A stretch of 13,409 bases of DNA from NCBI GenBank assembly GCA_019057775.1, contig JAHLWT010000075.1:1-13409 (forward strand), given 5' to 3'. A model generated the notes under the pieces. It did not search any database. It saw only the letters and a program-made list of their open reading frames with translations, and was not told where the DNA came from. Positions 5,789-13,409 of the stretch are shown one piece after another (position 1 is the stretch's first letter; the number at the start of each line of letters is the position of its first letter). Position numbers and translations under genes: made by a program. The DNA is from Promethearchaeota archaeon. Lineage in GTDB: Archaea; Asgardarchaeota; Lokiarchaeia; Sigynarchaeales; SOKP01.

Positions 5789-7470
5789 TGTCAAATGATG
5801 ATCAAGTTCAAAAATTAGAGAAAGATAACCATATACTGGAGCATAAATTAGGGCGGATGGAGAGAAACTTAAAGAATTTGGAAGCCAGGTGGGACAGGAA
5901 TTCAAACCTATTCCAGACCCTTCATAAAGAAATTGAAAAAGCAAACCATGATCTGCAAGAGGCACGTGAAGCGGCTGAAGCTGCCAACCAGGCGAAGAGC
6001 CTCTTCCTGGCAAACATGAGCCATGAGATACGTACTCCGATGAATGCAATACTCGGATTCACGGAAATATTAAGCAATTCAATACAGGATGCACAGCAAC
6101 TGGAATCCCTTTCCGCTATTCAAACCAGCGGCAAATCGTTACTGGGTTTGATCAATGATATTCTTGACCTGACCAAAGTGGAGATTGGCAAGCTGGAACT
6201 CGAATACGTGCCGGTGGACGTACATTCTCTTTTCCTTGAGATGAAACATATTTTCACTCCGAAGTTAAAAGACAAAGGTATCGAGCTGAAAATCGAAATT
6301 GATAAAGGCCTTCCTGACATACTGATTCTCGATGAGGTACGAATGCGCCAGGTTCTCCTGAACCTGGTGGGTAATGCAGTAAAATTTACGGAAGATGGAT
6401 ATGTGATACTTTCAATTCATATTCAAAACCCGGATGAAGACTTGAGTAAGCTGGATCTGGGTTTTTCTGTTGAAGATACGGGCATCGGGATTCCTGAAGA
6501 CCAGATTGGGTTAATTTTTAACGCATTTGAACAGCAGAAAGGCCAGGTTTATACAAAGTATGGTGGCACCGGGCTTGGTCTTGCCATTACAGAAAAGCTC
6601 ATTAAAATGATGAAAGGGGAAATTTCAGTCACAAGTGAAGTTGGGAAAGGGAGTGTATTCACTGTTGTTCTTAAAAATATAGATGTGTCCTCTGTAACCA
6701 GATCAGAACTGGTGAGCGAAAGTGAAATTGATGTGGATACGGTAACATTCAAGCATGCATCGATTTTAATTGTCGATGATGTGGAACTTAATCGTAATCT
6801 CGTCAACGGATATTTAGAAAATTTTGATTTTACTATATATGAAGCAGTGAATGGAGAAGAGGCGCTGGACTATGTAAAAAAGCATAAACCAAACCTGGTG
6901 CTTATGGATATGAAGATGCCGGTTATGGATGGATTTGAAGCGACAAAAATGGTAAAAGAAGATCCTGAAACAAAAAATATCCCGGTGATAGCCCTGACTG
7001 CTGCTGCTATGAAACAGTCAGAAGATGAGATAAAGGAATTATGTGATGGATGCCTTCGAAAACCTGTCAGCAGAGCGGGTTTAGTTACTGAATTAATGAA
7101 ATTTCTGGATCATAGTGTTTCTGAAGTGAAAACCGGTGGCGGAATGCCTGGTCAACCTGAACTCACTGATGAAGTTTCGATTGAAACACTTTCCTATAGA
7201 TCAATCGAAAATCTATCAGAACTGATTGATAAACTGGAATCGGAAATCTTACCAATCTGGGAAGAGCTGAAAGATAGTTCTGTAATAACTGATATTAGCG
7301 ATTTTGCACGGCGAACAGGGGAAGTAGCTGAAAGTTATAATTATTTACCCCTGGTATCATGGGTTAGCAACCTTGAAAAGCAGATTAACACATTTGACCT
7401 GGATATAATTCATGGAGTACTCGATAAATTTCCTGAGATGATCAGCAATATGAAAAAGCAGTCAACATAA
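5788..7470 (+). CDS. Soluble hybrid histidine kinase/response regulator, FIST-associated
   Basis: A 560-residue cytoplasmic hybrid kinase. Order: coiled coil (about 5-70); HisKA with the phospho-accepting H79 in NMSHEIRTP; HATPase_c with N192/N196, DTGIGIP (230-236) and GTGLGL (260-265); then a receiver domain (about 324-440) with D330/D331, phospho-acceptor D374, T404 and K425. The last 100 residues are helical, with a segment around 470-555 resembling the C-terminal helical domains of other hybrid kinases. I see no HPt-type histidine motif there. It has no PAS, HAMP or membrane segment, so its input must come from a protein partner. The one-base overlap with FIST gene 2 points to that protein. 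This matches the NosP-NahK arrangement, in which the FIST protein controls kinase activity. No output domain is present; phosphate may pass to the receiver-kinase encoded next. Confidence 0.92.
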   Translation: MSNDDQVQKLEKDNHILEHKLGRMERNLKNLEARWDRNSNLFQTLHKEIEKANHDLQEAREAAEAANQAKSLFLANMSHEIRTPMNAILGFTEILSNSIQDAQQLESLSAIQTSGKSLLGLINDILDLTKVEIGKLELEYVPVDVHSLFLEMKHIFTPKLKDKGIELKIEIDKGLPDILILDEVRMRQVLLNLVGNAVKFTEDGYVILSIHIQNPDEDLSKLDLGFSVEDTGIGIPEDQIGLIFNAFEQQKGQVYTKYGGTGLGLAITEKLIKMMKGEISVTSEVGKGSVFTVVLKNIDVSSVTRSELVSESEIDVDTVTFKHASILIVDDVELNRNLVNGYLENFDFTIYEAVNGEEALDYVKKHKPNLVLMDMKMPVMDGFEATKMVKEDPETKNIPVIALTAAAMKQSEDEIKELCDGCLRKPVSRAGLVTELMKFLDHSVSEVKTGGGMPGQPELTDEVSIETLSYRSIENLSELIDKLESEILPIWEELKDSSVITDISDFARRTGEVAESYNYLPLVSWVSNLEKQINTFDLDIIHGVLDKFPEMISNMKKQST

Positions 7471-7502
7471 GTAAATTTAGTCTCAATTATATATTTCCTT
7501 TT

Positions 7503-8807
7503 ATGAGTACGATGGAGCAAAACAATCAAAATAGTATGGTATTGATTGTTGATGATACACCTAAAAACATTCAGGTTATCGGGTCAATCCTTATGCAGCA
7601 GAAATACCGGATTTCTGTTGCAAAAAATGGAAGGGAGGCTTTAAAGGTGGTTAAGGATGTTAAGCCTGATATTATTTTGCTGGATGTCATGATGCCCGAG
7701 CTGGATGGTTTTGAAACTTGTAAGCAGCTGAAAGAGTCACCAGAAACAAGGGATATTCCAGTGATTTTTCTTACTGCAAAAATAGAAACAGAAGATATCG
7801 TAAAGGCTTTTGAACTGGGCGCTGTTGACTACGTTATTAAACCATTCAATGCAAAAGAATTGCTGATCAGGGTCAATACTCATCTGGATTTGAAATTTGC
7901 TCATGAAAAAATCAAAAAAAGCGAACAAGAGTTACGAAATGTGAATGCAGAGATTAAAGCGCAACACGATAAACTTGCCCGAACCCTTGAGAATCTGAAA
8001 AGGACACAGGCTCAACTGATCCAATCCGAAAAGATGGCATCAGTGGGACAGCTTGTCGCAGGGATTGCCCATGAGATCAATAATCCTGTTACTTTTATCA
8101 GTGCCGGTGTTGATTCACTATATACCAATTTAGAAGAAGTCAGGCAGATTTTGGACATCTATCACAGGATTACACCAAACAATGCCAAAGAGAAACTGAA
8201 AGAAATTGAAGAACTAAAAGAACAAATTGACTATAAGCAAGCAATAAGGGAGATCGATAAACTAATTGAAAGTATTAAAACCGGGACAGAGCGGACCACC
8301 CAGATTATTAAAGGACTTCGTACATTCTCACGTCTGGACGAAGATGTACTCAAGGTCGCCGATATCCATGAAGGACTGGATTCCACCCTGATCCTGCTTC
8401 GTAACAAATACAAGAACCGGATAGAAATTGCAAAAGATTATGGTGACATCCCTCAGCTTGAATGTTTCCCCGGACAATTGAACCAGGTGTTTATGAATAT
8501 TCTTTCGAATGCCATCGATGCCATTGAATACAAAGGAATAATTACGATCAGCACTTCAAAATCTAACGGATCCATCCAAATCAACATCAAAGACACCGGG
8601 AGAGGAATACAGGAAAATATCAAGGCAAAGATCTTTGACCCCTTCTTCACTACCAAGGAGGTCGGCGAGGGAACCGGATTGGGATTATCGATCAGTCATG
8701 GTATAATCGAAAAACATAATGGAAGTATTAAGGTAAAAAGTGAGGCAGGAAAGGGCAGCGAATTTATTATTTTGTTGCCGGTTAGGCAGGGATCCTCGAA
8801 ATGGTAA
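7503..8807 (+). CDS. Receiver-histidine kinase fusion (REC-coiled coil-HisKA-HATPase)
   Basis: A 434-residue soluble protein with an N-terminal receiver domain (about 10-128) and a kinase. Receiver residues are D17/D18, phospho-acceptor D61, T91 and K113. A coiled coil (about 132-175) leads to HisKA with H190 in GIAHEINNP. The HATPase_c domain has N332/N336, DTGRG (364-368) and GEGTGLGL (388-395). The segment between the H-box and the ATPase (about 195-265) is long and charged. Such fusions can receive phosphate on the receiver and tune their own kinase. It lies 32 bp after the hybrid kinase and is probably in the same operon. The ATG at 7503 has no Shine-Dalgarno; an in-frame ATG at 7512 is possible and would lose only three residues. 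Codons 175-250 are nearly identical in DNA to the kinase region of the propeller protein at the window's end. Confidence 0.92.
   Translation: MSTMEQNNQNSMVLIVDDTPKNIQVIGSILMQQKYRISVAKNGREALKVVKDVKPDIILLDVMMPELDGFETCKQLKESPETRDIPVIFLTAKIETEDIVKAFELGAVDYVIKPFNAKELLIRVNTHLDLKFAHEKIKKSEQELRNVNAEIKAQHDKLARTLENLKRTQAQLIQSEKMASVGQLVAGIAHEINNPVTFISAGVDSLYTNLEEVRQILDIYHRITPNNAKEKLKEIEELKEQIDYKQAIREIDKLIESIKTGTERTTQIIKGLRTFSRLDEDVLKVADIHEGLDSTLILLRNKYKNRIEIAKDYGDIPQLECFPGQLNQVFMNILSNAIDAIEYKGIITISTSKSNGSIQINIKDTGRGIQENIKAKIFDPFFTTKEVGEGTGLGLSISHGIIEKHNGSIKVKSEAGKGSEFIILLPVRQGSSKW
8025..8253 (+). repeat. HisKA module shared with the propeller kinase, copy A
   Basis: These 229 bp match 13181-13409 with 11 differences (about 95% identity); nine are silent and two change the protein (Y207 to N, I216 to V). 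The 45 bp just upstream match at only about 30 positions. The copy B side is cut by the window end, so the full length is unknown. The abrupt edge suggests recent module duplication or gene conversion. Confidence 0.85.
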
Positions 8808-8888
8808 CCAAATATAAATGCGCACATCTATTAGTAAAAGTTTAATTAAGAACTAAAATACATACAATAAAACTTAATAATAATTTTT

Positions 8889-8893
8889 GGAGG
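8889..8893 (+). promoter_or_regulatory. Shine-Dalgarno site of lipoprotein gene 1
   Basis: GGAGG lies 7 nt before the ATG at 8901. It supports that start. The second lipoprotein gene has no equivalent, so the two paralogs may differ in translation level. No clear promoter or terminator was found in the 93-bp spacer after the kinase. Confidence 0.6.
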
Positions 8894-8900
8894 AAATATT

Positions 8901-9461
8901 ATGAAAACACAAAACTTATCCCGGATAAAATCCACTAATCTGGTAATTGCTATTCTTCTTGTATTCTTTTTATTTAATAATTGTCAACAGCAAACTTCTG
9001 TGAAAGAAGCAGATGAAGAACAAAAAGCAAAAGAAGAATTAATGATTGAACTAACTCAAAGCTGTATTGATATCTGGATATCAGGTAATTTATCATTAAT
9101 AGATGAACTTTATTCACCAGAACTAATTAGACACGAGGCTGGTCAGGATGATATCGTTGGTTTAGAAGAATATAAGGAACAAATAAATTATTATCGAACA
9201 GCGTTTCCTGATATGTATGTGAGTTTTGATGTAAAATTTATAAAGGATGATGAAATTATGTACATATTAACATTTACAGGGACTCAAACTGGGTCATTAG
9301 GAGAGCTTCCACCAACTGGGAAAAAGGTAACTTTTTCCGTAGCTGAAATTGACCGTATTGTGGATGGAAAGATTGTAGAGGAATGGTTGTATATCAATTT
9401 TTTAGATGTATTTACTCAGCTAGGTTTTACTCTTACACCACCTGAGGATCCGGGTAAATAG
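8901..9461 (+). CDS. SnoaL-like ester cyclase-family lipoprotein, copy 1
   Basis: A 186-residue protein with a lipoprotein-type signal: basic start, hydrophobic stretch (14-25), then LFNNC with C28 as the probable lipidated residue. The N-N before the cysteine is a loose lipobox. Residues about 47-180 are a SnoaL-like (NTF2-fold) ester-cyclase domain: RHEAG (77-81), AFPDM (101-105), PPTGKKV (137-143), DGKIVEEW (155-162) and TQLG (172-175). Two positions usually conserved in this family are altered: the GTHTG motif reads GTQTG (Q129), and the Asp after the conserved Trp is N166. It may therefore bind a ligand rather than catalyse. It is likely exported and membrane-attached, so a link to the upstream cytoplasmic kinases is only positional. 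True substrate unknown. Confidence 0.82.
   Translation: MKTQNLSRIKSTNLVIAILLVFFLFNNCQQQTSVKEADEEQKAKEELMIELTQSCIDIWISGNLSLIDELYSPELIRHEAGQDDIVGLEEYKEQINYYRTAFPDMYVSFDVKFIKDDEIMYILTFTGTQTGSLGELPPTGKKVTFSVAEIDRIVDGKIVEEWLYINFLDVFTQLGFTLTPPEDPGK
8961..9056 (+). repeat. Perfect 96-bp duplication, lipoprotein pair, copy 1
   Basis: These 96 bp are identical to 9593-9688. They encode the end of the signal peptide, the lipobox, the charged linker and the start of the domain. Sequence diverges on both sides. Identity at third codon positions implies very recent copying. Confidence 0.9.
9312..9361 (+). repeat. Perfect 50-bp duplication, lipoprotein pair, copy 1
   Basis: These 50 bp are identical to 9959-10008 and encode the PTGKKVTFSVAEIDRIV core strand region. 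The centre between this and the 96-bp block is clearly diverged, so the two genes are mosaic. Confidence 0.9.
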
Positions 9462-9532
9462 AAACTATATCTACTAAAAGTGTTGTTTCATTATATTAGA
9501 CAAACAATTATAAACTAAAAAACTATCAAATC

Positions 9533-10108
9533 ATGAAAACACAAAACTTATTCGGGACCAAATCCACTTACGTGGTAGCTGTTATTCTTCTGGTATTCTT
9601 TTTATTTAATAATTGTCAACAGCAAACTTCTGTGAAAGAAGCAGATGAAGAACAAAAAGCAAAAGAAGAATTAATGATTGAACTAACTTATACTTGTTGT
9701 AATATCTGGATGTCAGGTAATCTTTCATTAGTCGATGAAGTTTATTTACCAGAACTAATAAGACATGTAGCTGGTTTTGATGATGTTGTTGGTTTAGAAG
9801 CATATAAGGAGGAGATCATAAAAAATAACACTGCTTTTCCTGATATGAACATTAGTATTGATGAAATATTTGTAAAGGATGATAAAGTTATCTTCAGATT
9901 TACTATTACAGCCACACATACTGGTCCTCTTTTATTGCCATCAGGTGATGAAATTTCTCCAACTGGGAAAAAGGTAACTTTTTCCGTAGCTGAAATTGAC
10001 CGTATTGTTGATGGAAAGATTATTGAAGAATGGGCTTACATTGATTATCTAAGTTTATTAACTCAGCTAGGTTGTACTCTTATTCCACCTGAAAGACTGG
10101 ATAAATAG
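9533..10108 (+). CDS. SnoaL-like ester cyclase-family lipoprotein, copy 2
   Basis: A 191-residue tandem paralog of the preceding gene, 71 bp downstream. It has the same signal and lipobox (LFNNC, C28) and the same charged linker. The SnoaL-like domain has RHVAG (77-81), AFPDM (101-105), SPTGKKV (142-148), DGKIIEEW (160-167) and TQLG (177-180). Unlike copy 1, it keeps the family's THTG histidine (H129) and the Asp after the conserved Trp (D171), so it is the better candidate for an active enzyme. It carries about five extra residues (PSGDE, around 136-140). It lacks an evident Shine-Dalgarno. The family includes polyketide cyclases and many small hydrolase- or isomerase-like proteins, so the reaction cannot be named. 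The tandem layout suggests duplication followed by partial homogenisation. Confidence 0.83.
   Translation: MKTQNLFGTKSTYVVAVILLVFFLFNNCQQQTSVKEADEEQKAKEELMIELTYTCCNIWMSGNLSLVDEVYLPELIRHVAGFDDVVGLEAYKEEIIKNNTAFPDMNISIDEIFVKDDKVIFRFTITATHTGPLLLPSGDEISPTGKKVTFSVAEIDRIVDGKIIEEWAYIDYLSLLTQLGCTLIPPERLDK
9593..9688 (+). repeat. Perfect 96-bp duplication, lipoprotein pair, copy 2
   Basis: Identical to 8961-9056 over all 96 bp, at the same codon positions of the paralog. The direct repeats are 632 bp apart, start to start, so recombination between them could delete or fuse the two genes. Confidence 0.9.
9959..10008 (+). repeat. Perfect 50-bp duplication, lipoprotein pair, copy 2
   Basis: Identical to 9312-9361 over all 50 bp, within the conserved C-terminal half of the SnoaL-like domain. 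Confidence 0.9.
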
Positions 10109-10255
10109 TAACTGATGATCTTCAATGAGTTTTTGTAATTATTTGTTTAATATTTCATAAAAATATCTTTTGGTTACTATAGATTATTATTTAGCACAAA
10201 TTGAAAAACACAGACTCGAATTGAAGCTGGAGATGGTTTGTTAATATTTATAAAT

Positions 10256-13200
10256 TTGAAAAGAACTCTCAAAATATTATTAATAGTTATTGCATTATTC
10301 CTTATAAAATGTGATTATAAAGTTGACAAAAATCACGATTTAATTAAAGAGGAAAAAGGAACTGTATATGAACAACAAATGGCCCCCAAAATTGTACAGG
10401 CAAATCCTGATTCTGTATCAGCACTATTTAATGAAGAAATTATACCCGCAAAGAAACCTCAAGTGTTTCAACAAAAAGGAATTGTAAAAATCGAATCAGG
10501 CACTCCCGGAATAATTAAAGTCAACCGGCATAATATTGAAGTTAGAGAACCCGGGAAGGATAGTATACAATTGCCAAAGGATGTTGCATTTGTTGAACAA
10601 AAGAAGTTTTATCCTCAACCTGAGCCTATACCTGCAATGCTAGTTAGTCGGCCTGAAAACACTCCATATAACATGGTGTTTCTTGATGTTGAGCAAGGTA
10701 TTAATACCTCCAACATAACATCCATACTCGAGGATAAAAGAGGGAATGTCTGGTTTGCTTCTTATGGAGCCGGAGTGAGTAAATATGATGGAACCTCTTT
10801 CTTACACTATAACACAGCCAAAGGATTAAGTCATTTGCTGGTTACCTGCATATTTGAGGATAGTAAAGGAAACATCTGGTTTGGAACAAATGGTGGTGGA
10901 GCGTGCAAATTTGATGGTAAAACATTTACTCAAATTACTGAAAAGGAAGGTTTAATAAACAACCAGGTCTGGTCAATAATAGAAGATAAAAAAGGGAATC
11001 TCTGGTTTGCCACAAGAAGAGGCATATGTAAATATGATGGAAATTCTTTCATGTATTATACTGAAAAAGAGGGATTAAGCAGCACATGGATATATTCGAT
11101 AAAAGAGGACAAGAACGGTAATCTCTGGTTCGGGACAGATAATGGTATTATTATCAAATATGATGGAAATTCATTTACAAACTATTCAGGAATTGAGGGA
11201 ATTGAAAATCATGCTATCAATTCCATAGCGGAAGATAATAATGGAAATCTCTGGTTTGGTACTTTTGGTGGAGGTGTATTCAAATTTGACGAGAAATCCT
11301 TTTCGCAATACACTGAAAAAGAAGGATTAAGCAGTAATAATGTGTGGGATATACTGGTAGATAAAAGCGGAAATCTTTGGATTGGTACTGAAGATGCCGG
11401 AGCATGCAAGTTTGATGGAAAACATTTTACTCATTTTACCAAAAACCAGGGTTTACTCAATAATCTGGTAAGGTCAATAATGGAAGATAGTAGTGGCAAC
11501 ATCTGGTTAGGTACCTATGATGGAGCTACTATTTATAATCCGAAATCATTTGTGCATTATACGATAAACGGAGGATTAATAGGCGATTCAATAACTTCAA
11601 TCATTGAAGATAAAAGTGTAAATATGTGGTTTGGTTCAAATGGTAGTGGGGTATGTAAATACGATGGAAACTCGTATACCTATTATACTAAAGATGATGG
11701 CTTAAGCAGCAATAACATACAATCAATACTGGAAGATAAAGACGGAAATTTATGGTTTGGTACGAATAATTCAGGAGTAAATAAATTTAATGGTAAAACC
11801 TTTGTTCGTTATACAGAAAAGGACGGATTAAGCAGTAATTTTATTAATTCTTTATTACTGGATAAAAATGGAGACATTTGGCTGGGAACTTATGGAAACG
11901 GCCTTTGCAAATATGATGGAAAAACATTTATTTACTATACAAGAAGTGGGGGATTAAGTAACAATTACGTATGGTCGGTAATTGAAGATGATAGTTCAAA
12001 TATCTGGATCAGCACACGATATAATGGTGTAAATAAATATGATGGTGAAACATTTACCCATTATGCAAAGAATGAAGGCCTGACAAACTATTCAATTTAT
12101 TCCATGTTACAGGATAAAACAGGTAATATTTGGTTTGGAACGATGAACATGGGAATTGTTAAATATGATAGTAAAGATTTCACTCATTATTTAGAAGAAG
12201 ATGGCTTAGCCAGCAATACAGTTTTTTCAATTGTTGAAGACAAAAGTGGGAATCTTTGGCTTGGTACTGATAAAGGATTGAGTTGTTTTGAATTTATACC
12301 GGATCCTGAAAACAAAGATTATAAAAGTATTAATATTACAAACTTTGATAAGGAAGATGGCTTAAATGATCTGGATTTCATGAAAAATTCTGCGCTTTTA
12401 GATAGTAAAAACCGTTTGTGGTGGGGTACGGCAAAGGGTGTTACCCTGCTCGATATGAATGAATTTGTACTTTCCAAAGAACCACCCATTATCCAATTGA
12501 ATACAATTGATATAGAACAATCATTCATTGATTATCCAAAACTTTCAGATGCAATAAAGACCAAGGGAAATAGGCTTGCAGGTGTAAAAAAGAATATTAA
12601 TTTGAAAAAAGTCAGGTTTAACGGAGTTGCTGCTTTTTATAATTATCCTATAAATTTAAAATTACCACATTATATCAATAATCTCACTTTTCATTTTTCA
12701 GCTATTAATTGGGCGGCACCTCAAAAAATACAATATCAATATTTTGTTGAAGGATTAGATAAAGAATGGAGGCAATTAACAAAAGAAAACAGTGCAGATT
12801 ACAGAAATATTCCTTTTGGCTCTTATACTTTTAAAGTTAAAGCAACAGGAATAGCAAATACATGGAGTAAAACGCTTGAATATCCATTTACCATCCGTCC
12901 ACCATTGTGGTTAGCCTGGTGGGCTTACGCCATATATGTTTTTGCCACTGTTCTAATCATTATACTTATCTTCAGATGGAGAACTTCACAATTGAAACAA
13001 CGACAAAGAGAATTGGAACAAAAAGTAAAAGAACGAACAACAGAAATTCAGGATAAAAATGAAGAATTAAAACAGCAAAAAGAAGAACTTAAAACCATAA
13101 ATGAGATACTGGAAGATCAGAAAGAGGAACTTCAAAGAACGTTAGAAAACCTCAAAACCACTCAATCCCAATTGGTCCAATCCGAAAAAATGGCATCAGT

Positions 13201-13409
13201 GGGACAACTTGTTGCAGGGATTGCCCATGAGATTAATAATCCTGTTACTTTTATCAGTGCCGGTGTTGATTCGCTAAATACCAATTTAGAAGAAGTCAGA
13301 CAAGTTTTGGACATCTATCACAGGATTACACCAAACAATGCTAAAGAGAAACTAAAAGAAATTGAAGAACTAAAAGAACAAATTGACTATAAGCAAGCAA
13401 TAAGGGAGA
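10256..13409 (+). CDS. Two-component propeller sensor histidine kinase (Reg_prop x14, Y_Y_Y, TM, HisKA), 3' partial
   Basis: An open frame of 1051 codons that runs off the window. The TTG at 10256 gives [19 protein letters not shown], a lipoprotein-type signal with C19. An alternative TTG at 10238 has GGAG 5 nt upstream and adds six residues; the first in-frame ATG (10379) would lose the signal. A proline-containing linker leads to 14 Reg_prop repeats (about 142-739; period about 42 residues; core N-[LIV]-W-F-G-T...KYDG), enough for two seven-bladed propellers. A Y_Y_Y domain (about 808-881), one membrane helix (about 883-908), a long coiled coil (about 909-975) and HisKA with H991 in GIAHEINNP follow. 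The ATPase domain lies beyond the window. Such proteins sense extracytoplasmic signals, often glycans in Bacteroidota; the ligand here is unknown. The HisKA DNA is about 95% identical to that of the receiver-kinase gene at 7503. Confidence 0.9.
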   Translation, partial: MKRTLKILLIVIALFLIKCDYKVDKNHDLIKEEKGTVYEQQMAPKIVQANPDSVSALFNEEIIPAKKPQVFQQKGIVKIESGTPGIIKVNRHNIEVREPGKDSIQLPKDVAFVEQKKFYPQPEPIPAMLVSRPENTPYNMVFLDVEQGINTSNITSILEDKRGNVWFASYGAGVSKYDGTSFLHYNTAKGLSHLLVTCIFEDSKGNIWFGTNGGGACKFDGKTFTQITEKEGLINNQVWSIIEDKKGNLWFATRRGICKYDGNSFMYYTEKEGLSSTWIYSIKEDKNGNLWFGTDNGIIIKYDGNSFTNYSGIEGIENHAINSIAEDNNGNLWFGTFGGGVFKFDEKSFSQYTEKEGLSSNNVWDILVDKSGNLWIGTEDAGACKFDGKHFTHFTKNQGLLNNLVRSIMEDSSGNIWLGTYDGATIYNPKSFVHYTINGGLIGDSITSIIEDKSVNMWFGSNGSGVCKYDGNSYTYYTKDDGLSSNNIQSILEDKDGNLWFGTNNSGVNKFNGKTFVRYTEKDGLSSNFINSLLLDKNGDIWLGTYGNGLCKYDGKTFIYYTRSGGLSNNYVWSVIEDDSSNIWISTRYNGVNKYDGETFTHYAKNEGLTNYSIYSMLQDKTGNIWFGTMNMGIVKYDSKDFTHYLEEDGLASNTVFSIVEDKSGNLWLGTDKGLSCFEFIPDPENKDYKSINITNFDKEDGLNDLDFMKNSALLDSKNRLWWGTAKGVTLLDMNEFVLSKEPPIIQLNTIDIEQSFIDYPKLSDAIKTKGNRLAGVKKNINLKKVRFNGVAAFYNYPINLKLPHYINNLTFHFSAINWAAPQKIQYQYFVEGLDKEWRQLTKENSADYRNIPFGSYTFKVKATGIANTWSKTLEYPFTIRPPLWLAWWAYAIYVFATVLIIILIFRWRTSQLKQRQRELEQKVKERTTEIQDKNEELKQQKEELKTINEILEDQKEELQRTLENLKTTQSQLVQSEKMASVGQLVAGIAHEINNPVTFISAGVDSLNTNLEEVRQVLDIYHRITPNNAKEKLKEIEELKEQIDYKQAIRE
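10679..12470 (+). repeat. Fourteen in-gene Reg_prop repeats (period about 126 bp)
   Basis: Recurring codons for N-[LIV]-W-[FLI]-G-[TS], then K-[YF]-D-G, occur 14 times, from [10 protein letters not shown] to RLWWGTAKG. The last two repeats are most degenerate. They are coding repeats of a beta-propeller, not a CRISPR or satellite array. Confidence 0.9.
13181..13409 (+). repeat. HisKA module shared with the receiver-kinase gene, copy B
   Basis: Matches 8025-8253 at 218 of 229 bases, from the codon before the [13 protein letters not shown] H-box start to the window end. The left edge is sharp; the right edge is not visible. Confidence 0.85.

Noticed and set aside
5780..6049. Antisense open frame across the FIST 2/kinase junction
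   Set aside because: It lies opposite conserved kinase and FIST codons, has no domain resemblance and no start signal; it is a shadow. The same applies to the other antisense frames over the kinases, FIST genes, dipeptidase and propeller gene.
7195..7455. C-terminal segment of the hybrid kinase as an HPt phosphotransfer domain
   Set aside because: It is helical and of suitable size, but no HxxKG-type histidine motif is present, so phosphotransfer by this segment is not supported.
8808..8900. Terminator between the receiver-kinase and lipoprotein genes
   Set aside because: Only distant AT-rich complementarity (AAGTTT with AAACTT) is present, with no compact GC stem or T-run.
10109..10255. 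Bacteroidota promoter before the propeller kinase
   Set aside because: TTTTGG near 10168 resembles a -33 element, but no TAnnTTTG box occurs at proper spacing. ATG at 10233 opens only three codons.
10679..12470. Regular repeats of about 126 bp that might suggest a CRISPR or satellite array
   Set aside because: They stay in one open frame and encode Reg_prop propeller blades with a conserved W-F-G-T core; there are no invariant repeats with unique spacers.

Overview
The window is AT-rich and every supported gene lies on the + strand. It most resembles an environmental member of the Bacteroidota, possibly of the Bacteroidales/Marinilabiliales type. This rests on gene content: a large Reg_prop/Y_Y_Y periplasmic-sensor kinase, a secreted C69 dipeptidase, small lipoproteins and long AT-rich spacers. 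No rRNA, tRNA or other phylogenetic marker is present, so the assignment is inference.

Layout. Bases 1-675 are non-coding and rich in small repeats: two related, oppositely oriented GAAA-loop hairpins (REP/BIME-like), a short tandem repeat, and a 145-bp stretch bounded by 15-bp inverted repeats that contains a further hairpin. A membrane-anchored alpha/beta hydrolase (676-1452) and an exported C69 dipeptidase (1624-3255) follow as separate housekeeping-type genes. A signalling cluster fills the rest. It has two tandem FIST-domain sensor proteins (3364-4539 and 4622-5788), a soluble hybrid histidine kinase whose start codon overlaps the second FIST stop codon (5788-7470), and a receiver-histidine kinase fusion (7503-8807). 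Two tandem SnoaL-like ester-cyclase lipoproteins come next (8901-9461 and 9533-10108). Last is a large lipoprotein-type two-component propeller kinase that starts at a TTG near 10256 and runs off the window end.

How the genes may work together. FIST proteins are soluble sensors, and some (NosP) bind heme and nitric oxide and control a co-transcribed soluble histidine kinase. The FIST-FIST-kinase operon here has that architecture, with no membrane segment in the kinase. The adjacent receiver-kinase fusion could take phosphate from it or act in parallel. The propeller kinase would add an extracytoplasmic input. No DNA-binding output domain is visible, so the final output lies outside the window or works by protein contact.

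The strongest unusual signal is repeated local duplication. Between the two FIST genes lies a 21-codon relic of the kinase gene's start, a scar of duplication of a FIST-kinase unit. The HisKA segments of the receiver-kinase and the propeller kinase are about 95% identical in DNA over at least 229 bp, with an abrupt edge. The two lipoproteins share perfectly identical 96-bp and 50-bp blocks around a diverged centre. Together these suggest a locus that diversifies its sensors by tandem duplication and gene conversion.
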